Below are positions 46,137-57,955 of a stretch of DNA of 64,000 nt, piece by piece. Each line of letters starts with the position of its first letter. Position 1 is the first letter of the stretch. The DNA lies in the NCBI GenBank assembly GCA_030063045.1, contig JAQSEB010000166.1:1-64000 (forward strand). The letters are read 5' to 3'. The translations under genes and the position numbers were made by a program. The notes beneath the pieces are model-generated. The model was not told the origin of the DNA and did no database searches. It saw only the letters and a list, made by a program, of their open reading frames with translations. This DNA comes from Pratylenchus scribneri. Its lineage: Eukaryota > Nematoda > Chromadorea > Rhabditida > Pratylenchidae.

Positions 46137-48520
46137 TCATTGTTCACACTCCTGTATTGCTCGGTATGTGTCTGACTCGCGCGCCGTCTTTTTGTTCTTT
46201 TCCAGTGCCAATTTTGACTCAAAACCATTGGACCGATCCACTCCATCCCATCGATAACCGGGCGGAATGCCGTAACGATTTGGGAGAAATTGGCCCTTGT
46301 AGGTTGGATAGACTGAAAAATTGATTGTGAAAATTAGAAATTAAAAAAAAAAATTTTAACCATTTGAATTTTTTTTAATTTTTAAACTCCTTAATTCGAA
46401 TTGTCAACACAACTTAAGATCGAAACTCTCTCATATCTGATTTGACTAAATTTCTGTAATTCAAAAAAAAAAAAATACCAAGTCCAGTGCGCATTTGAAC
46501 TTTGTGATTTTTGAGGCGAAAATAGTCGGCCATTGGGTCCTCCTCGTGTAGTTGCTCTTTCAAATGCTCGTTCATAGCTTTATCATCCGCATATCTGTGG
46601 AAGAATTTTTAAAATTAATAAATTAATCGTGAAATATTTTTCATTTTAAATTTTATTTTTATTCTAAAAATGTCTTTCTTCTTTTTCTAATTTACCCAAA
46701 ATAAAAAATAAGTATTCGAACCTTGTAAACCCTTCAGCCAATGTCTTTTCCATCTCCTCCAGCCGTTCTTCCCGTTCCTTTCGCTGGGCCATTCCCCGAT
46801 TCCATTGAGCGTATTTTGCCTCCAATTCGGCTTGTTTGGCGGCCTCTCTTTCCTTTCGGGCCTCCTTCTCGGCGGCTGCTTCTTCACTGCCCGCTTCCCC
46901 TTCTCGACGTCGATTCCGGCGTGCATCTCGATTGAAACCGGTAGTTCTTTTTCGGGTTGCTTCCGCATCGGGGCCACCAGTCTCTTCAGTATTTTCTTGT
47001 TTTGATTTCTGAAAACATTTTTAATTTTAAATTTTTTGCTAAAAGAATTTTAAATTTTTGTTTCTGTGGAGATTTATTTCCCTCAAAAATTACTAAGTAA
47101 ATAAGAATTAAAAGAATAAGAACACTTTTTTGTTGCGCCCTAGCTAAAAATTCAGAATCAACTTAATTATATTTATTTAAAAAGTAGAAAAATACACTAA
47201 TATAGCCAAAAAGTTTATAATCGTTCTGAAATCATAAATTTATCTCCCAAGCCCCTTAAATCTCATATTTAACCGATAATCTCAAAGATGCATATGTTTG
47301 GCTTGCGTTTAAACAATTTTAATTCAGTTTTGAATCAAAATAAAAACTGTTTAAACCATTTAATTTATTTGATTTTGACTCACTAAACCATGACAACAAA
47401 TTACCTAGTACCTACACAATCATTATCATTAGCACTCTTTAGATAATTTCATTACCCATTTTCGGCAATTTCAAATTTTGTTCGACATATACAATTTTTT
47501 TATCTCCAAACCTGGCGTTCTTCTCGTTCCCGTTCTCTCTTTTCTGCTTCTGCTCGTTTGGCCATTTCTTCCCTCATTGTCTCCTTACTAACCAGTCCGG
47601 CACGTCTTCCATCGTCCATTGTTCGTCGTTTTTGTTGGCGGCGGTGTTCCGTTTTCTCATCCTTGGCAAATTTAGATTTTAAAATTTTAAAAATGCAAAA
47701 AAACCTCAGATTCAATTTCTTCTTTGACTTCTGTTTTCACTTTAGATGTTGCCATTTCTGATAATTTTGGTGCGGAGGTTGATTCCTCATCTGATGGACC
47801 TTCAAAATAAATTCTTTATAATTTAACAACGCTTAAGTTAATGTTTGATTTTTAGGGAAATAAGTTAGGTTCATTTTAATTTTAATCCCAATTTAATATT
47901 CATATTGTCAAAAAATAATTTAAGACACAAATAGTAGAAATTGAGTTAAATATTTTTAGAAAATTTTAATTTTTGGTCTACAAACCTCCTTCAACCGTGA
48001 CAAACGAGTCAGTTTTGAAAGTTGGTTCTGCCTGATCGCCGCTTTTCTTTTTGTTTTTTGCAGCCGATTTTCTGTTCAACAAACGAATTGCACGTTCAAT
48101 TTCGTCCATCTCTTCCTCTGCTTCATCTTCCTCATCATCGTCAGTGTCCAATTTCTTAGGCGGCCCCTTTTTACTTTGCTTCGACGGAATATAGGTGTCG
48201 TCGTCGAGCAAACGCATTCTAAACGAAATAAACATTTGGTAATTAAGGTTAATTTAAATAGAAGTGGATAGTGGAATGAACCAATTAACAAAAATAAAAC
48301 CCGTACCCATCCAAATATTTTTTTGTTACTCTTGTATGTCTAAATTTTAAACCATTCTATTTCTATTAATTTAAAATGCAAACCCCGATCGTCGTGACGA
48401 ATTGCCATCGGCTGAAGTTTCTTTAGATTTCTTCTTTTTTTGCCTATCTCCTGCTGAACTGGATGATGCGGACAAGTATCTTTTCAAATATTCTTCCTTG
48501 GATTTTGATTGTGCTGACAT
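46137..48520 (-). CDS. bud-13: BUD13 homologue (RES complex pre-mRNA splicing/retention factor)
   Basis: Exons (minus) 48520-48384, 48218-47986, 47799-47705, 47661-47512, 47008-46722, 46594-46479 and 46312-46137 give 397 aa. The N terminus has the family opening [10 protein letters not shown] followed by basic KKKK and GMRLLDDD. The middle is acidic/basic low complexity (Asp/Glu runs, coiled RERE). The C-terminal Bud13 domain (about residues 225-397) is clear: [13 protein letters not shown] start, [56 protein letters not shown]13 with SNIP1/Pml1 and RBMX2/Snu17 forms the RES complex that helps activate the spliceosome. The gene is divergent from LENG8, another RNA-processing gene. Confidence 0.9.
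47270..47405. repeat. Degenerate foldback-family fragment in BUD13 intron 4
   Basis: Contains GTTTAAACAATTTTAATTC and AAACCATGACAAC, resembling the loop-side part of the 43.9 kb foldback (AACAATTTTATGGG, AACCATGACAAAATAT). Partly self-complementary, heavily eroded. Confidence 0.3.
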
Positions 48521-49069
48521 TTGTCAATAAATCTGATGATATCGATCTAAAATATATTTTAGTAATTAAAAGAAGATATGATATGATGGAAATAATCATT
48601 GAACAAATCGTTCAATTTCCCTTTGCTTCAATGTCGATTTGACTGTCAACGATTCTAAATTACTAAAAAGTGGGGAAAATCTCTATTAGCGTAGCGTAGC
48701 GATTTTGGGATAAAATTGAAAATCATGCATGAAAAAGAATAGTACACAAAAGAAGAGAAGTCGGGATGAAAAGAGATAGATGTTTTCAGAAATACCTAAG
48801 CTCATAAGAGTAGTAGAGTAGCAGAGAGATTATGAGAGATGTAGTAAGTAATGCGAAGCGCAATCGATTGAATATTAAACTACTATCTCTCCATTCCATC
48901 CATTCCACTTTCGCTCCCTAATTTTCTACCATCTCATTTTCCCATTTGTTTTTGTTGGGTTTTGTGCTTATAGAATGTCATAAACAATAATCAATATCAA
49001 TCATCTTAAATTTCTAATCAATCAATAATTAGAAGTCAATTAAAATTCCAGATTTGAACAATATAAAGA
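48521..49069. promoter_or_regulatory. Shared divergent promoter region BUD13 / LENG8
   Basis: 549 bp separate the two start codons. The spacer holds short AG-rich repeats (GTAGTAGAGTAGCAGAGAGA near 48809-48830) and a tandem AGCGTAGCGTAGCG near 48690. Both genes act in mRNA processing, so co-regulation is plausible; no defined factor site is recognised. Confidence 0.4.
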
Positions 49070-52000
49070 ATGGAAAAAGACGATTTATCAATAAACCCAA
49101 TCCCATCCGAGAGTGAACAAGAACACATTTCAGAATCAGCAATGCCAATTCCCGATGATATTCCATTACCGGAGAATCCGGAAGCGGATAATCCGGCTTG
49201 GAAGAAGGCTCAAGATGCGTTACGTTCAATGGGAAGTGGATTTGGCGTCGCATCTCGTCCTCCACAACAGCAAATTGAACAACAAGACACTTCCGCCTAT
49301 TATGCTTGGCCTCCCGCTGCCGTACAATTTCAACAACAAGGTGGCCAATTCAATGCATATTTCCAACAACAACAAGTGAGCAACTTCCAACCAAGTCAAT
49401 ACAGACCGAGAGTACTTGCTCCTTCACCGCACCAATCACCCAACAATATGAATGTATTGCGTCCGGTCCCATTGGCGCAAGTCAGCCCCCATGGTCAAGC
49501 AGGTTTTTGCGCATTTTATTTAAATTTGATTATATTTTCTCTTTGTAGGTTTGCCTCTCTCTTCCGGTCCCAGGCCATTTAAACCCATCCGATTTTCGAT
49601 TGGACAGCAGCCAGCCATGGAACAGCCGCCGCCAACACAGGAACAATTGCAGGCACAAAAGTTTTTGGATGAAACCGGTGGCAAAGTTTGCCCGACGACT
49701 TTGAAGTTTGTTTATAAAAATATAAAATTCTGGGGTATAGGATTGTTTATTATTAATTATAATATAATTATAATGAAAATTAAAAGTCAAAAATGTGTTT
49801 TCGGTATTTTTAAAGTTTACGACCGCAATTTGCAAAAGTAGATAGGGTCTTCGCTCGATATTTTCGCTAAATTTTTCAAAAAACCTAGTCAACCTTAAAC
49901 ATAGTTATTGATAGTTATCCTAAAAAAACCCAATTTTTTTATTTCTACCCCCATGGCATTGGCATCCCGGCGTGCCACATGCCACTCCCCCAAACCGGGG
50001 GTGCGCACCCTCGCACTCCCCCACCCCTCCCTTAAAACCACCACTGCCTAATCTTTTATCTAAGTCTAATAAGCCTTAATAAGAGCTAATAAACAGCAAA
50101 ACCCAAAACTAATGAGTCTGGGGGCGCCTTCACTTACAATTTTGAGATGTAAACTTTAACTTGACATTCCATATTTTTTAATAAACATTGCTGGTTAGGA
50201 TTTAGGAATTGATGAGAATGAGATATATTTAAATACCTTTTTCTATATCAATTTTCGATTCTATATAACATTGTAACAATCTTAAAAATACACCTCACTT
50301 AAAACCAATTTATTTTAAGGGACTACATTGAGCGTGCCTATCGAGCCATTGAAGGAGACGAGGAACGAGAAAAATTGGAAAACTACTTGAAACTTCGTGT
50401 TGAACCGTTGCTTAAATCCGGTGCCATTTACGCTGTCAATTGGGTTTGTGCTATATAAAAAAAGTTATAATAAGTCAGATTGGATAAGAATCCCCATTCG
50501 GAATTAGGAGAAATTACCCAGTATAGAAGTTGCAGAGATTTATCTTCAATATAAGGATTTAAATCAACTAATTGTAAGGGTAAAATACATCTTATACTCG
50601 GTCGATATATCTGTTTCCCATCATTCATCAACTAATATCCATATAGAATTTAGCTTAAAATCATCATAGATTACTAGATTAAATTTTTATTGCTTCATGC
50701 TTAACCTTTTAACCAATTGACCCATAGGTCAAGATCATCGATCATGAGTTCAGAGCTCGAATAAGCACATTTATTTATTTTAAACATTAATTTCGTTTCC
50801 AAATTTGCAGGCCGCCGAACCGCTGCCTCACGAATTGAATTTCCAACTGAAAGTCGGTTGGACGCCAAGTTCCACGCTTAAACAACAACAACAATTGGTC
50901 GGCACAAGCGGGTCATCACCCAGTGGAGGCGATCGATCCGCCGGGTCATTGGGACGTTGGAAACGGGCCGAGAGTCCGCCCAGTCAACCACAAATTATTA
51001 CCAAAAGGTTACCCTCCACCAATCCCTCCGTATCCTAATCCTCTCTTTCATCAAAAATTCGCTAAAAATGGGGACAATTTACTAAATTTTACATATAAGT
51101 ATAAGCATAAATAATTTATTCAAAGAAAAGTAATAATCAGCCTTTTCCTTTCCAATTTCTCCTCCCACAGCAGTCAAAATCAAGCACAATCTAGCAATGC
51201 ACCACCGGCCACATTCATCAGCGTCCGAACAGCACAAGCCCAACAAAATGTTGTCCAACAATTTCATCTTCCCCAACAACAACTCAATCCACGCTGGCCA
51301 CCACCCTCAGCTGGATTAAATGTTGGATTTCCGCAATCTTCATCAAATGTGCTGCAGTCAGTTCGGCCCAACTTTGCCCCCTCAAATCAGTCCCCACCCC
51401 CTATCAAACGCAGTCGAACAATTGAATCAGCATTTTTAACCCCACAAAAAGTTGGCCCAAATCAACAAAGACGAAGTGGAGGAAGCAATAATAATGACGA
51501 TGATGGGGATAGTGATGTGGAAATTATTGGTGGAAGGATGGAAGGCAATCAGCAACAACAACAAGGACCATCAAGACCGACAGAATCTGGTAGTGGAGAA
51601 GGGAGGACGGATTGGATTCAAATGCAACTACAAAATATTCAAAGACAATTGGGACAAAATACCGTGAGAAAATAATCTTTTATAAAAAAATTGCTCATTT
51701 ATAGGATAATATTTAATTTGCCAATAAAAAAACGCCAAAAATTATAATAGTTTCTTTATGTTGTGCTATATATACCATTAGATTGATCTCATCCCATCGA
51801 AGGTTAAATAATTTGTCATGGTTAGGACAAAAATAAGGGATATTAAACCGTTAAAACCATTTTTAAGTTATTAGTTCAAAACTAAGTTAGAATTGATTCA
51901 TCCAGCTCTAGCATAAAATACTGAATCCGTTACAATATTTTAGCTAATTTTTAAAGAAAAATTTTTAAAATTACAGATTAACAAAAATGAGCGAAAGAAA

Positions 52001-54027
52001 TTGAAGAAGCAAAAGAAACAATTGGAAAGGCAAAGAGAAATGCAGCAGAAAATGAAGTTATTGAATTCGCGTTTGGACTTCTCCACCGGTGGCCCATTCC
52101 CCGCATTCACTCCGCTGGCCAATCGATTGCAACAATTCCATTCTAGCAATGAAGGAAGTGGCGGAGGAGGAGGGGGGCAACAATCGATAAATCCAAAATG
52201 GCAGGTCAGTGAATTTTTTGAATTTTTCGTAAAATTTTTAGTACATCTAAATAACCAAAAAAATTAACCTCTAAATCCCTAAAATAAAAATAATTCATAA
52301 AACCCTCACGAACAAAATATTATTATTTTAAAAAATATTTTTAATAATTTAAAAAATGCACAGATTGAAATGCCAAATGAGCGGAAAATGGAAAGGGCTC
52401 GAAGATTTGCAGTGGATGATGATCAACAACAGCAAATGAGGAGGCGAAGTGCATTCCTCGAAGGAGGCCAACGTCGTCAAATGCAAAAGTACAAAAATAG
52501 AAAATAATTCAAAAAAAAATTAATTTATTTTCTTCAGTTTTTCGCCTGTTTTGAGCAACGAAATTGGTCCCAATTTTGCTCAATTGAATATTGTTGGAAC
52601 TTGCTTGGATATTGGTGGGACAAATATTTTTGCATATTTTTTAAATTTTTATAAATTTTTAGAAAAATCATTTTTCCGTCTCACCGCGGCTCCCGATCCC
52701 AGCCAGGTCCGTCCGGCCCATATTCTTGCCCAATCATTGGAAAATGTGAAAAGGAAGTACAAAGAGACGCGCGATTATCACTATGTGGGTTTAAATTGAA
52801 TTTAATTAACTAATAGAAAAAATTCAGGCTTCGAACCAGCTGAAAAGTATTCGCCAGGATTTGATGATTCAAAACATTCGGAATGCGTTCACCGTGTCCG
52901 TCTATGAAACAAATGCTCGTGTCGCGTTGGAGAATAAAGATCGAGAGTCAGTCAAATAAATAGAAATTTAAATAAAAAAATATTTAGAAAAATTCCTTTT
53001 ATCTTTTGAGATGTTTAGGAGAAAAATTTTGACAAAATAAATTGAATTTTTGAATATTTTAAAATTAATAAATTTTATTTTTAAAGAAAATTTTTGTTTT
53101 TTAGAGAATTCAACCAATGCCAAAACCAACTGAAGCAATTGTACAAAGCTGTGGCCGGTTGCACGAATAGATGGGAATTCTCTGGCTATCGTCTCCTCTA
53201 CTACATTTACATGAAGGCAACACTTGGTAAAAATTTAAAAGAACATTTTAAAAATTAACAAAAAATTTAAACATTTTAATTTCTCTATAAAATTTTCTAT
53301 TCTAGATGTGGCTTCCGTTCTCGATGAACTTGTGCCCGAGGCGATTGGGGATGAATGTATGGGATTCGCGTTGATGGTTCGTTTATTGATGAATTTTAGT
53401 GAAAAAAATAGAAAATATTTTTCTTAAAAATTATTTTAATTTTTAATTTTCAGGTTTGGGACGCATGGTCAATGGGAAATTACATTAAATTATTTCGCCT
53501 CTACGCAAAAGCACCAAAAATGGCTGGTAAGTTTTTAGGGACTAAAAGCATCAGTTTGGTTAAATGAAAGATGAAATGATTTTAACTGTTTTAACAATTG
53601 ACTTTGGGCAATTTTTATTAAACATTTAAAATTATTTTTCTTTTTAAAGGCTACGTTATGGACATGTTCATTGACCGTGAGCGCACAGATTTCCTTGTGT
53701 CCATCCTCAAAGCGTGAGTAAAAAAAATATTTAAAGATACTTATTATTTTTAGTATTTAAATTACCCCAAAAATTCTTTTTAACAGAAATAACTCATTTT
53801 AACATTTTTACAAAATATAAAATTTTTTCATTTTCAATCAAAATACACAAAATTATTCGAATTTTCCCAATCACAGTTTTCGTCCGGATATTCAATTAAA
53901 CGTGCTGACTGGTTGGCTGCAAATGGACGACGAAAAAACACTGATCGAATTTTTGGCCCAACGAGGAATTGAAGTGGAAAATGGAACCAGCTTGGATTGC
54001 CGAAAATATGCCAATCATAAATTATAA
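49070..54027 (+). CDS. LENG8 homologue (SAC3/GANP-domain mRNA processing/export factor)
   Basis: Fifteen exons: 49070-49502, 49549-49705, 50320-50443, 50811-51007, 51171-51663, 51977-52204, 52364-52488, 52538-52614, 52663-52784, 52828-52946, 53105-53226, 53306-53376, 53454-53526, 53650-53713, 53877-54027; 851 aa. The first about 530 residues are Gln/Pro/Ser-rich and likely disordered, with a helical [15 protein letters not shown] segment. A basic coiled stretch ([15 protein letters not shown]) precedes the SAC3/GANP domain (from about 610): [77 protein letters not shown]8/Thp3-type proteins bind partners such as PCID2-like factors and act in splicing and mRNA retention or export in the nucleus. 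All GT-AG introns. An old repeat sits in intron 5. Confidence 0.9.
51760..51890. repeat. Degenerate foldback-family copy in LENG8 intron 5
   Basis: Shows TATATACCATTAGATTGATCTCAT and TCATGGTTAGGACAAAAATAAGG-like blocks (each diverged) in the same order as the 43.9 kb element arm and loop. No intact ends. Confidence 0.4.
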
Positions 54028-55225
54028 AGAAGATGGGAAAAAAACATTCAAATTGAAATTAAAAATACTCATTCACATTTCACACCCTTCAAAAAATGTT
54101 ATTGATATTGTTTTTTGCGCAATTTCAATTCTTCGTCTATTTAATAAATAGTTTTCCTAGAGCAAATTAGTTTAAAAAAGAATAAAGATTTTTCATTTAT
54201 TTCAATTTTTGCCAAAGAAATATTAATAGAGAGATATCAATTTTTTATTAGCATGTGAATTTATTGAAGATATAGAAATCACATCCTTTTACGGCCATTG
54301 GTCTTTTTTTTCTTAAATTCTTCTGTTTTTGCGAGATCAAAAATTTTTTTGATAGTAATTCTGAAGTTGAAATGCCTAAAAAATTAATTTCCTCAACATG
54401 CAATAACGGTGCTGAATTTGACCTATTATCTACAACACCATCACCGAAAATTGGCCCTTAGACAAAATCTACTGCTGTTTATCCAAGACTTTCATATTTA
54501 TTAATAAATCCAAATTCTAATTTGATTATGGCCAAATTCGTTAGGACCAAATATTTCTCCTGGCATTTTCGTACAATTCCACCAACTTTTCCACTTTATT
54601 CTTTGTGCTTTCATCATTTATAGCTTAAAATTTTGTTCCTATTAAATTTTGACTGAATGATTGCCGTTGGGCAAATTTCAACATTATAGCCGAAAGGGGA
54701 ATTTGTTCAATTTAATTCATTGGAAGGAAAAAATGATACATTTTGAGGGCTCAAAGGAAAAAACTGCTTGACATTTTCCAACGCCTCCAATTTTGATAGC
54801 ATTGAAATGGTGAATTTTTGGCCAAATTGGCTTCTATTGAAACTGGATGGATGAATAAGCGGCCAACAATAAAGAAATTGAATTCAATAGGACAGCGCTC
54901 GATTTTTTTTCTCGCCATTCACAGAATTTTCCGCCCTTCAAATTTCATTGCTTTTCCAACTCTAAAACTAATTCCACAAATTGTTGGCCTTTTTGATCTT
55001 CATAGGCCATAAAACTTAGGCCAAATGATGGATTGGAGTCATTCCAAATTGCCTAGTCTTACATATCAAACAAAATATTCTTTATGACTAAATTTCAATT
55101 CCTTTTAATGGTCAAGTCCAATACTTCCTTAAGCTAAGATTCAATTTTATTCCCAATTTTAATAAATTCTATTTTTCAGAGGCCTTTTTAATAAATTCCA
55201 AATTGCCCTCAATCGACAACAAAAA
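54028..55225. other. Intergenic, no supported gene
   Basis: About 1.2 kb between LENG8 and the mucin-like gene. Small open frames only; nothing structured is seen. Confidence 0.5.
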
Positions 55226-56436
55226 ATGTTCCTTCTGTTCCTAATTTCCCTTCAATTGGCCCCATCCTTGGTTGATGCCGTCTACGGCTACGGTGGCGGT
55301 GGAGGATATGGACAACCGCATCCAGCCGCTGGAGGTTATGGACATCCAGCTGGATGGCCGGCACCTCCTCCAATGCATTGGGGCGGCGGTGGACAACAAT
55401 GGCCCGGTACACTATTTTATTAATTAAATTTTAAATTAATTTAATATTTTTTGGTGAATTTTTATTAAATTTAATAAAAAAGAATGTTGAAATTTTTAAA
55501 TAAATTAAATTTACCTCTCCCATTTTTTACAGTTCCTCCAAATTGGCCATCGGCCCAACAGCCTCAGCCGGGTGCCTACCCCCAATACCGAGCACCGCAA
55601 TATAATCCATATCCACCTGGCCAATGTTACCCATATCCATGCCCTCCAGGCCAAACCGGTAATTTCAATTATGATTTTTATAAAAAATTAAAAAAATATT
55701 TCAGCTGGTCCACCGGCAACCGCAGCACCAACAACGGCGGCACCGGCCGCGACATCCACACAAACTGCAACAACTGTGGCAGCCAGCACTGAAGCAGCCT
55801 CCTCAACCGTCGCAACAACCGGTGGATCCACTGATGGTGCATCGACTGGAGGCGCCGGCCAAACTGCGGCCGTCACATCAACCATCGCGGCCAGCACACA
55901 GGCCGAAACTTCAACTGGTAAGACTTTTTAGTATTGCCATAATCGAAAATGTTTGGCTAAAAAACGAAAGAAAATTGAAGTAAAATAAAAATTTAAATAT
56001 ACAAATCATTTCATTGAAAAGAACGAAAAAAGAAAATTTATGGAAATTTTCAATTGAAATTAAATCATTTACGAAAATTCCTCATCAAAGAAAAGGGTCA
56101 TTTTTATGGAATGTGTTTTGCCATTAGCAAAATTGAAAAATTAATTTTTCACAATTTTTCAAAATTGATGTCCACAAAAATTTTAAATTTTACTGGATCC
56201 ATCCAGATGCCTTCAATTTTTTTAAAACTACTTGAATTCGGCATTTTTTGATTGAACCATTCAAATTCAACTTATAGTCTTATTCAAAATTTTCAATTTT
56301 TCACCGAAATTCATTTTTAAAATCCAATAATTATTCAACTCAAAAAAATAATATTTCAGCTGCAGCGACGTCAACGGCAGCGGATTCAAGCACGGGGGCA
56401 CAGAGTACTGTGGCCACCACTGTGGTTGCGGGCTGA
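55226..56436 (+). CDS. Secreted Gly/Tyr-, Pro- and Thr-rich (mucin-like) protein, CAP-less paralogue
   Basis: Exons 55226-55406, 55533-55658, 55705-55917 and 56360-56436 give 198 aa. Signal peptide MFLLFLISLQLAPSLVDA; then YGYGGGGGYG-type Gly/Tyr segment; then a Pro-rich part with QCYPYPCPPGQT; then an Ala/Thr/Ser-rich mucin-like region to the stop (TTVVAG). All introns are phase 1. The three N-terminal modules and intron positions match the CAP gene at 57956 (signal end SLVDAVYGYG versus SLVEAVYGYG), so this is a tandem duplicate that ends where its sister continues into a CAP domain. Likely O-glycosylated extracellular or surface-coat material. Confidence 0.75.
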
Positions 56437-57955
56437 ATGAAATTTGAGGCGAAGAGAAAAAGTTATGAATAAATTAAAGAGAAAAGAGGAAGGAAATTTT
56501 GATGTGGAATTTGAGCTTTTTTGTGTTAAATTAAAATAATTTGAAAATGCATAATGTGTGAACATTTGATGATGGGATGATATAATATTTGAATAAATTG
56601 GATTAATTTGTTAAATTATTGAATGTAAAATTTATTCATGAAAAAATTTATGCCTCAGGGAACAGGGCAATATCCAATTGTTCAATTTTGAATCAAATAG
56701 AATTTACCGATGACAAATCAGATATTGCAAAAAAACAAATGGTTAATAAGGAACTTTTTCATCATTTTAAATAAGATTTCCAAATTGGATTTTTCTTTTC
56801 TTTATTTCACATCTCTCTGTATTTTGACCTTTCTTCTAATAAGAGGATCGATTGTGAAATCATTTTATAAATACCGTAAATTCTCTATTAGAAGCCCACT
56901 CTAGAGGGCCACTGAAATTTATAAGCCCCGGGGCTTCTAATAGAGAATTTACGGTATATCAGATTTAAATTTGTGGGAGGTAAAATTTCGGACAAAAAAA
57001 CGGGATGAAATTTTTGGGAAAATTTTTTTCGTGCATTCGAATTTGGTGCTTCGTACATAATCTGCCCCTTAAAAGGTGATTTGATCTTTTGCTGTTTTGT
57101 TTGAATTGACGATGGAAAAATTGATTAAGAAAATATTTTTTAATTGAAAAATATTCACTAATTTCATTTTTAAGGGTAAAAACAAAATTAAGATAAATAT
57201 AAAATATTTGGAGAAATAAAAACACAACAATTTTGCAAAAATAAAAAAAGCTCATAGTATAGAATTTGAGCGGATTGCTGTTGATTGAGAAAATAAAACA
57301 ATTCATAAATTTAATGAATAATATTTTAACCATCTGCCGAGTGTCGGCAACATTTTTGAAAATTTTAGAAGGATTTCTAGGGTCTTCCTTTTTCTCCTAT
57401 ATTTCATCCATTCCCAGAAAGAATGCCTCTAGGCATTTTCGCCGTCCACCGTCCATCTTATAAATGTGTGAAGGTCATTCATTTTTAATAAATCGGATTG
57501 CGTTTAATAATGTTGCTATTTAGAAATTGTTAGGCAATTCACCAACATTTCAGCTCACTCCAAAGCCCAAAATTCAAACATCAATTCCAATTTTTAAAAT
57601 TACATTCATTTCATTCATATTTATTGGTCGATTGCTTTTTCCTCCCTTCCAATTTTCAATCTCACAATCAAACAATTAAAACAGAAAAAGAGAGATTGGC
57701 TTTAAGGCCAAAAAGCTGGTCCACCGATTATGGAGAAATGAATCAGCAAATCACAAAATAGTTGACGGTTTAAGCAGCATTCTCACCAAAATTTAATGTT
57801 GAACACATTTTTCAATTGAATTAGAAAATGGGCTTTATTTGACGAAAATTACCCTCAAAAATGTGCCAAATTAAGTTTTATTGATTTTTTTATATTTATC
57901 TTTCTACAATCAAACATTTTATAAATGATTATTTATTATTATTTAGAATAATAAA
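56437..57955. other. Intergenic, with one hairpin element
   Basis: About 1.5 kb between the paralogues. Apart from the palindromic element at 56874-56954 I find no gene and no CAP-like remnant that would suggest the upstream copy once extended here. Confidence 0.5.
56874..56954. mobile_element. Palindromic mini-element with TA target duplication (Tc1/mariner-like MITE)
   Basis: CCGTAAATTCTCTATTAGAA (left) is perfectly repeated in inverted orientation on the right, about 24 bp each, with a 33-bp spacer; both ends are flanked by TA (56872-56873, 56955-56956). 81 bp in all, as for tiny Tc1/mariner-derived hairpins. Confidence 0.7.

Noticed and set aside
45806..46175. Poly-Pro / poly-Gly peptides around 45966-46021
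   Set aside because: They come from translating the 20-G homopolymer.
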